From the NCBI GenBank assembly GCA_003254905.1, contig QANU01053415.1, positions 96,271 to 160,270 of the forward strand: 64,000 nt of DNA, given 5' to 3'. Below, one piece after another: positions 56,696-64,000 of the stretch. Source of the stretch: Nissolia schottii. Its lineage: Eukaryota; Streptophyta; Magnoliopsida; Fabales; Fabaceae. The translations under genes and the position numbers were made by a program. The notes beneath the pieces are model-generated. The model was not told where the DNA came from. It saw only the letters and a list, made by a program, of their open reading frames with translations, and did no database searches. The stretch's first letter is position 1; each line of letters starts with the position of its first letter.

Positions 56696-57008
56696 AAAAT
56701 TTTGGCAGTTGCGCGTGGGAGATTAGTCTTTTTCTTTTTACTCTATGGTAAAATACATCGTAGTAATCACAAGTAGCTAGGTTCGCGTCTTATAGAGGAC
56801 AAAGTACTCCTTCTGTATTCATTAAAAAATATAAATCAAGAGAGAATGTATTGCTTGGTGTAACTAATATAATTTAAATTTAAATCTGCACCCAAAAAAA
56901 TGATATAATTTAAGTTTTAAATTTGAAAAATTATTACTGCAATTAATAAGCACACTAAAATTAGTCAAATCTAAAGAGAAAATAATTTAAATATATTAAA
57001 ATAATTAT
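56696..57008. other. AT-rich intergenic DNA
   Basis: Contains a TACTCCTTCTGTATTCATTAA stretch near 56806 that looks like one end of a Stowaway-type MITE. There is no gene. Confidence 0.4.
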
Positions 57009-57162
57009 TACTCCCTCTATCCATTATTGTGTCATTTTTTGATCTCTAAATACATTGTTGATTCAATATATGTAGATGCAATTTACATCTAAATGCACTG
57101 AGTCAACGATGCATATATCTAAAAGTAAAAAAGTGACACTTAATAATAGACGGAGAAAATAT
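57009..57162. mobile_element. Stowaway-like MITE
   Basis: About 150 bp with inverted ends CTCCCTCTATCCATTATTGT (left) and, in reverse complement, TTCTCCGTCTATTATTAAGT (right), flanked by TA. This is the Tc1/mariner-type Stowaway pattern. Confidence 0.7.
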
Positions 57163-58398
57163 TAATATGGAAAAATAGTTAATTCAATAAATATGCATTA
57201 AACGAGTACCAAAATTTTCAAAGGAAAAGAAAACAATTATGAAGAAATATAATATACGGAAATTATTTTAGGACTTGTTATAATTGTGATGACAAAGGAG
57301 AAAAGTAAAATATATAAAAATAGTAAATCTGAAAATTTTCAAATAGAATGAAATGAGGAATAGGAGATGAAATCAATATATAGTTTACAAATATAATCTG
57401 ATGAAATGGAGATATTTTTTATTCTATTGTTAAATATCTCAAATTCTAAATAATTATTTAAAAGCTTTATTCTAATACCATTTATGGCTTTTGCTCTTAT
57501 TGTTTTCTTCATACTCTCAATTATTCAAATCTTTGTATCAGAATTTATTAAACTTTTTCTAATTGTAATTAGGTTGTCTACTTACAAAATTGAGTTATTT
57601 TTTGTTGCCCGAAAGGTGAATGGCTACAACCTACAAGCCAATGAAAGCATAATAATAAAATAAAATCCTATAAAATTGGTATCATATATTATGATTAAAG
57701 TAAAAATTTATAACATTTAATCAAGGCTTTAAAATAGATTTTTGAACATTGAATTTTATTTGACTTCTTTAGAGGCTTTCAGGTTTTTTTAAATAAAATA
57801 TAATTATAGAACATAGATGAAATTCTAAACCATCAGGGGTCAAATATATAAATAGCAAAAGTCTTGTAGAATTGTTTTATTAATTAGTATTTATTAGTTG
57901 TTAATTTATACCAATTGGCGGAACTGCTTTCCCTTGGATCTCTTTCATATGGTTCATAGTAAGTGGATGCATCTAAAATGTTGTTTTGTAGTTTGACCAA
58001 AGTCTTATATGAATTTAAGTGTCAGCAATAATAATTAATTAAATATGCAATATCTCTTTAGTTTACTTATTTTAAAAACAAGTAAAAGATTACTACTTTG
58101 ACTCTTTAATTGTAGGGGGTTCATGTTCAACACAAAAGCAAAGACTTATAAGTCATTAATGTAGGAATTAATTGCTGAGATTATAAGAAAAATTATAATT
58201 GACATATACAAAAATAATGGAAAGACTTAAGACACTTTTTTTTTTTTTATCTTTCATCAATAATAATAATTATAATAATAATAATAATTTGACGTTGACT
58301 TTATTACTCTCTTTGTTCCGTTTTATACGGTACAAAATCAAACACTATACATATTAAGATAAACAAAAAAAACATTATGGTAAATATATAAACAAAAA
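57163..58398. other. AT-rich intergenic DNA, no gene seen
   Basis: Very AT-rich. It includes AAT trinucleotide runs (58259-58288) and another Stowaway-like half-end TACTCTCTTTGTTCCGTTTT near 58304. Confidence 0.5.
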
Positions 58399-58613
58399 TG
58401 TTACATATACACCCAATTTTATACACTCATTCATACACCATTAATAATGCACAAACTTTATTCTCATGAGGACACAAACATTACAAACTTATAGATGATA
58501 TTCTCAATTATACTTAATTAAAAGCACAAACATTACAGGCATTGAAACACATACTTTATATATATAAGTATAGGGTGTATGTATGATATATATTTTTTGG
58601 TGTACGTGTAGCA
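58399..58613 (-). mobile_element. 215-bp MITE, copy 2
   Basis: Reverse-complement relative of 23587-23801 with the same length and inverted ends (TGTTACATATACACC on the left, TGCTACACGTACACC in reverse complement from the right). Similarity extends over the full length. Confidence 0.8.
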
Positions 58614-59702
58614 GGACTCATATATAAAATAGTATGAATTGACAAAATTATGGTCAATACAATTATATTACTTTCTTTCCATCCACTATACTAATTACAT
58701 TTAGATATTATAAATTGACAGATGTTTTGAAATCCAAAAAAGTAGAAAATGAACAATTAAAATAGAATGAAGAGAGGATATTATATGAAATAATTTTTTT
58801 ATACAATTTGACAATTATGTATTGTCGGATTATAGTCGAATTTTTTTGACTTTTATAAGAAATATACTCACAGTTTCGTATTATCTATCAATTTAATTGT
58901 TTTTGCTACATTCATAAATCAGTGTATATGTACTTTCAACCCCAACCCCAATCCCACAAAAAAAATTAGACAAATCAAAACCCACATAAATAAAAAAAGT
59001 AATTTTAATTTATTCATTTGTAAAAGATGATCATATAATTGTATATACTGTTATACGTAGAATTTTTTAGATAGGTGGCATGAGAGTTAAATGTTTTTTC
59101 TTAACTAATATTACAATATATGATTAGATGTATGCATAAAATATTTTTATATTAACAACGCATCTAAATTAAATTCATAAATTAATATTTAATCCATAAT
59201 ATATAATTATAGACCCCAATAAAATAAAATAAAAAAGTTTAATTTTCATGTATTGACTCTCTCGTCTAATTAGATTCTATATGTTATAAACTTTTGAAGA
59301 AGTGAATGTGAGAATTAAAAACATATACTAATGTAATAATATATCATTGCATAACTGTATACATATTTTTCGTACGAACACTGCCACATAATCCAATAAA
59401 GAAAGCATTAAATAAAATGGAAAGAATGAACAAAAAAAATCATAAAAAATGGATTTTGTTCCAAACTAGCAAAGTAGTCATTACTGCTCAATAACAAACC
59501 TTCTCTTTTGCTCTCACTTTCTCTCTTTTCTCCTATCTTTTTTCCTTTCTCTTCTCTCACTCTCATATAACATTATCTCGTTCTTAATTATTTACTTCTC
59601 TTCATTCTTAATCTTCTTCATCATCATCTACAGTCTTATTCCTTGACAATATTTCTCATTCCCATTTAAATTCTCTGATACCCATTTGAATCCCCAACCA
59701 AA
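58614..59702. other. AT-rich intergenic DNA and CT-rich leader
   Basis: 58614-59450 shows nothing. 59500-59640 is pyrimidine-rich (TCTCTTTTCTCCTATC), as in a plant 5' leader before the ATG at 59703. Confidence 0.4.
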
Positions 59703-59882
59703 ATGGTGCTCCACTCGGACCCTGAGGACCAAACACCACCACCATTGCAACCGTCGTCACCTCACCGATCATTGCCACCACTACCACCTCAACACCGTCC
59801 ATTGCCATCGCCACCACCTCAACATCGACCATCTCTATCGTCGCTGAAGAAGTTCATGGCCATGGATCTTATCTCCGGCTAG
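59703..59882 (+). CDS. Short proline/histidine-rich ORF, possibly a truncated gene
   Basis: 59 codons starting in AAAATGGTG context after a CT-rich leader. It is Pro/Gln/His-rich with a repeated PPQHRP motif and ends in SLKKFMAMDLISG. The stop lies close to a copia LTR that begins around 59900, so the original gene may have continued on the far side of the insertion, beyond this window. Not recognised as any family. Confidence 0.3.
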   Translation: MVLHSDPEDQTPPPLQPSSPHRSLPPLPPQHRPLPSPPPQHRPSLSSLKKFMAMDLISG

Positions 59883-59899
59883 CTCACATAGCAGCAGCA

Positions 59900-60192
59900 G
59901 CGATAGCAAATAGCAAATGAACCAGAATGGTGAATCGAGATAGAATTGAGAGAAAAACAAGATGAGAAAAATGGAATTGTGTGAAATGAATTCATTACTT
60001 AGGAAGTGAGTAGAATACACGGTTTATATACACAAGGGAGTAAAACTTGCATAGCAAGTAACTAGCCCAACTAACTATAACAGAAAAATGCAGCTAACTA
60101 CTAACAGAAAAACTACTTGCTAGTTTGGTTGCTTGGTGAACAAGCAATTAAGTTAGCTAGAATTGAGCTTATTAAATACATAATATCCTACA
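59900..60192 (-). repeat. 3' LTR of copia element
   Basis: On the minus strand the LTR begins TGTAGGATATTATG at 60192, directly after the polypurine run CTTGAGGGGGGG (60193-60204). The far end is uncertain (about 59900). A CAGCAG triplet run near 59889 marks the transition. Confidence 0.65.
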
Positions 60193-60199
60193 CCCCCCC

Positions 60200-60466
60200 T
60201 CAAGATGGAGCATAGAGGTTGATCATGCCCAGCTTGCCATACATGGTCCGAAATGGTCCAGGTGCCAAAGGCTTAGTTAACAGGTCTGCAACCTGGTTTT
60301 GTGAGGCAATAGGAAGCAATTGCAGAATCCCTGATTGCACCTTGTCACGAACAAGATGGCAGTCAATCTTGATATGTTTTGTGCGCTCATGAAACACGGG
60401 ATTGGTGGCAATATGTATGGCTGATCTATTGTCACAGTGAATGATCACTGGTTTGGAGTGTGTAAC
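60200..60466 (-). pseudogene. Copia RNase H C-terminal part
   Basis: 82-residue frame after the in-frame stop at 60466: IIHCDNRSAIHIATNPVFHE, KHIKIDCHLVRDKV and NQVADLLTKPL are conserved RNase H blocks. It ends in LGMINLYAPS next to the polypurine tract. Same frame as the upstream segment. Confidence 0.88.
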
Positions 60467-61804
60467 CTATAAGTCATGAAGCAAAAACAGCAACCATTGT
60501 GCTTCACATGAGGCAAGTGCCAAGGCTTGGTATTCAGCTTCTGAGGAAGATCGGGAGATGATGGATTGCTTTTTGCTCTTCCAAGAGATCAGGGATGAGC
60601 CCAGGAAGAAGCAGAAGCCACTTACAGATCGTCTGGTATCTAGGCAGGAGCCCCAATCAGAGTCTGTGTAGCCACGAATTGTGCCATCTGATGTGGATGA
60701 AAAGAACAACCCTGCGGCAGGTGCTTGTTTGATGTATCTGAGTACCCTGTGAGCGGCTTGGAGGTGCATATCTGTGGCACAATCTAGGAACTGACTTAAT
60801 TTGCCAACAGCAAATGAGAAGTCTGGTCGTGTGTTGGTGAGGTAGAGTAATTTGCCAACAAGCTTCCTGTAAGCAGTCTTATCCTCTAGGGGCATACCAG
60901 ATTGCTTGCTAAGTTGGAAGTGATAATCCATGGGTGTAGAGGATGGTTTACAGTCTAACATATCATAAGCTTTAAGCAGATCAAGGGCGTATTTCCTTTG
61001 ATACAAGTGAATCCCTTTTTCAGACCTGGCAATTTCCATGCCGAGAAAAAACTTCAGTTTCCCCAAGTCCTTTATTTTGAACTTGTCATCAAGGAGAGAC
61101 TTAATGCTTTGAATATCATTGAGATCATCACCTGCTAGAACTAAGTCATCCACATAGACTAATATCACAGTGAATCCAGTGGGACTTTGTTTGCAAAATA
61201 AGGAGTAATCAGCCCTGGATTGAGTGAAACCTGAATGCTGAAGAACTTCTGTAAGCTTGGCATTCCACTGCCGGCTTGCCTGCTTCAAACCATAGAGGGA
61301 TTTCTCTAACTTGCAGACTAAAGAAGGGTGAGAAATTGTGAGGCCCAGAGGTGGTTTCATGTATACTTCTTCAGCAAGGTCGCCATGGAGAAATGCTGTG
61401 TTTACATCCAGCTGATGTAAATGCCAGCCCTTAGCTGCTGTGATAGCTAGCACCAATCTAAGGGTGGTCATTTTTACTACAGGGCTAAAGGTCTCTTGGT
61501 AGTCAATCCCTGGAGTTTGAGTGAACCCCTTTGCTACCAAGCGTGCCTTGTGTCTCTCAATTGAACCATCCTGCTTGAACTTTGTTTTGAACACCCATTT
61601 GCATCCAATGGCCTTCTTCCTAACAGGAAATTGAGTGAGTTTCCAAGTACCAGTTACAGCTAATGCTTGTAATTCAGCAGCAATAGCATCCTTCCAACAG
61701 TCATGGAGGACAACCTCTTGGTATGTTTGTGGCTCGGAGACTGAACTTATGGCTAATGAGTAATATGCATGTTGAGTAAAAAAAAACAGAATATGACAGT
61801 GCAT
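60467..61804 (-). pseudogene. Copia reverse transcriptase and RNase H N-terminal part
   Basis: 445-residue frame. It begins with a frameshifted segment, then the RT start SEPQTYQEVVLHDCWKDAIA, the catalytic LVYVDDLVLAGDD, the connection NTRPDFSFAVGKLSQFL and RNase H YTDSDWGSCLDTRRS / SSSEAEYQALALASCEAQW. The first 25 or so residues are out of frame relative to upstream coding because of the T-run length change near 61785. Confidence 0.92.
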
Positions 61805-61961
61805 GAGAGATTGGATGCCTCACCGAGGATTGTGATGCTGAAGTAGGAGTGCTAGAAGGGACTATATTGCAATGAAAATCCTGCAGATAGGCTGGTGGTT
61901 TGGTGAGTCTCTGGGATTTTCTTACAGGTGGAATTGTGGAAGAGCAGGGTGGTGTGGGTTC

Positions 61962-64000
61962 CTATGGTGATGCGGATGTGTTTGGGTTATTGAGTGTGGT
62001 GTGTGCAGGGTACTGAATATCACAGAAGGGATCTAGGTGAGTGATGTGAGGCTGCTGAGGGACTGAGTGTGTTGATGCAGCAGTTTCTAAGAAAGGAAAT
62101 TGATTTTCAAAAAAAATTACATTTCTTGAAAGAAAAATCTCTTTAGAATTCAGGTCCAAGAGTAAATATCCTTTGACACCTGTTTTGAAACCAAGGAATG
62201 CACACTTTCTAGCTCTTGGTTCAAGCTTGGTTCTGTGAGAACTCAAGGTAGAAGCAAAAGCTAGACATCCAAACACTTTCATTTTTGTTAAATCGGGAAG
62301 TTTGTGGGAAAGGGACTCAAAAGGGGACAATTGCTTCAAGAAAACACTAGGCAGCCTGTTGATCAGATGTGCAGCATGAGCAATAGCCAAGTGCCAGAAA
62401 ACCAGAGGTGTATTAGATTGAAAAATTAGTGCCCTGGCCATGCCTAAAAGATGTTGGTGTTTTCTTTCCACAACCCCATTTTGCTGTGGAGTCTCCACAC
62501 AGCTGGTTTGATGAACAATTCCATGGGAGGAATAAAATTCTTTCAAGACAAATTCAGCATCATTATCAGTCCTAATGCATTTGACAGTTACATTATGCTG
62601 TGTTTTGATAAATTGCACAAATTTCTGAACTAAAGTAGTGGTTTCAGACTTTGTTTTCATAAAATAGATCCAAGTGAACCTTGTTTTGTCATCCACAACA
62701 GTCAAAAAATATCTATGTCCTCCTATAGAGGGGATATTAATTGGCCCCCATATGTCCATGTGAACAATATCAAAAGCATGCAAAGATACTGTGGTGCTGA
62801 TGGGAAATTTGAGTTTCTTTTGTTTAGCCAAATAGCAAATGTCACAAGCAATTGGACTTTTATTACAAGTAATGTAATTGAAATTTTTCTGCATTACACT
62901 AAGCTTCTCAGCAGAAGGGTGACCTAACCTAACATGCCAAAGGCTTATTGGATTGAGTGAAAGGCTGTTGATGCTGTGAGTTGGTGGCAGTGCCTGGGCT
63001 GCAGCTTTCAAGACATATAGGCCATTCTCCACACTAGCTACTCCAATCCTCTTCATCAAATGAGTATCCTGTATCTCACATGTAGAGTTAGAAAAATGAA
63101 AAATGCATGATAATGCAGCTGTAAATTTGGAGACTGAAATTAAATTGAAAGAAAAAATAGGTACATAAAGCACATTTGTGAGGTATAGGTCTCTAGAAAA
63201 CATGACAGTACCTGAAATAGTGGTGGTGGTTTCACTACCATTTGGGAGTCTAATCCTAACAGGTTTGGTTTTGTGAAAGGAGTGGAATGCATGTAAGGAG
63301 TGGGACACATGAGCACTAGCCCCTGTGTCTATGATCCAGGCATCAGAATCTAAGCTTTCACAAGAAAACACATAGGAGATACCTGTGGAATTGATATTGG
63401 TCTCATGATGTGTGATGTGGTTGGCTGTTGCAGGCTGTGAAGACTGTCCTTCATGTTGTTGCAACAATGCAATTAGGGCCTTACATTGATCAGGTGTAAA
63501 TGGCATTGGAGAAACACTCGATTCTCTTTGTGAAGAATGAGAGGTGATGCTGTCAGTATCATCATTGTCCTCAGTGACAACATTCACATGATTTGCAGCT
63601 CTAGAAGGCCTGAGGTGGGGGTATTTTTGGAAACACCTTTCCATGGGATGGCCTGTTTTTCCACAGTGGCCACAGGGTTTCCCTTGAGTGTTTTGTCCTC
63701 TGCCAGTTCCAGGACCAGAACTAGAACTCTTTGATTCAGAGTTTTTCCACCCTCTGCCTCTGCCCCTGCCTTTTGGATCACTGTTATAGGTTGTGTTAGC
63801 TATGAACTTTAGGTCACTTTCCTCAGGGTGACTTTGCCTTTCTTGTTGTAAAAGAAGAGACAACACTTTGTTTATATCTGGTATGGGATCCATCAGCATA
63901 ATTTGGGACCTGGCTGCATGGTATTGTTCAATAAGACATCTTAAAAACCGAATCACATAGTCTTGATGTCTATACATCCTCACAGTGCCTAAGCCACAAG
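61962..64000 (-). pseudogene. Copia gag (partial), protease and integrase
   Basis: The 673-residue frame is open at its 5' side at the window edge. Seen: the gag UBN2-type tail, a CCHC knuckle with C104, C107, H112 and C117, and protease active site D219-T-G-A. The integrase zinc finger has H350, H355, C380 and C383. The core starts with D410 (VHMDIWGP), then RTDNDAEF and the Glu block TPQQNGVVERKH. It ends at a stop near 61960 in the poorly conserved linker before RT. A Gly/Arg/Ser-rich linker at 71-100 precedes the knuckle. Confidence 0.92.

Larger units (their letters stand above)
60193..64000 (-). mobile_element. Ty1/copia retrotransposon, largely complete coding region, running off the right edge
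   Basis: Gag zinc knuckle, protease, integrase, reverse transcriptase and RNase H are present in copia order on the minus strand. Only three disabling changes are visible in about 3.8 kb: an in-frame stop near 61960, a one-base frameshift in a T-run near 61785, and an in-frame stop near 60466. That suggests a relatively young insertion. The gag start and 5' LTR lie outside the window. Confidence 0.93.

Noticed and set aside
1..64000. CRISPR arrays, bacterial operons, rRNA and tRNA genes
   Set aside because: None seen; repeats present are transposon- or microsatellite-type and the gene structures are plant nuclear.

Overview
This is nuclear DNA of a dicot plant, most likely a legume: split genes with GT-AG introns, AT-rich spacers, many plant transposons, and proteins closest in feel to legume orthologues. 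The genus cannot be fixed from sequence alone. There is one assembly gap (53213-53457).

Gene layout. Left block (1-9.9 kb): the 5' part of a chloroplast FKBP20-2 immunophilin gene (minus, running off the left edge), a UGT72-type glucosyltransferase (minus), a DUF761 membrane-anchored protein (minus) and ARPC5, the p16 subunit of the ARP2/3 complex (plus, four exons). Middle (18.5-21.2 kb): an HD-Zip class II homeobox gene of HAT3 type (minus, four exons) with a cluster of four G-boxes about 2 kb upstream. Right block (48.3-54.2 kb): an mTERF-family organelle gene and psbQ, a photosystem II oxygen-evolving subunit (both plus). FKBP20-2, DUF761 protein, HAT3 and mTERF occur in the same order as neighbouring genes on Arabidopsis chromosome 3, so this looks like a conserved gene neighbourhood inflated by transposons.

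Transposon layout. 11.0-16.8 kb: a broken Ty3/gypsy chromovirus (minus), itself interrupted by a solo LTR (12411-12933) and by a 1.66-kb Helitron (13480-15142) inserted exactly between A and T. 25.6-39.1 kb: CACTA-like ends surrounding a 322-bp Mutator-like MITE with a perfect 9-bp target duplication and a very large imperfect palindrome (about 27.3-38.0 kb). The palindrome is built from two head-to-head 3' halves of a SIRE-type Ty1/copia element with an envelope-like ORF. 39.3-45 kb: decayed gypsy LTR and gag pieces and another LTR (41688-43120). 47 kb: fragments of LINE RNase H. 53.2-53.8 kb: the 3' end of a copia element inside a psbQ intron. 59.9-64 kb: a fairly young copia element (minus) running off the right edge. 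MITEs are scattered, including one 215-bp family present at both 23.6 and 58.4 kb.

The single-copy genes do not form an operon or pathway. Three of them (FKBP20-2, psbQ, probably mTERF) serve organelles and HAT3 is a light/shade-responsive regulator. The most unusual structures are the SIRE palindrome with a 20-bp filler at its centre, the precise Helitron insertion, and the in-frame 90-bp duplication that creates two alternative splice acceptors in the mTERF gene.
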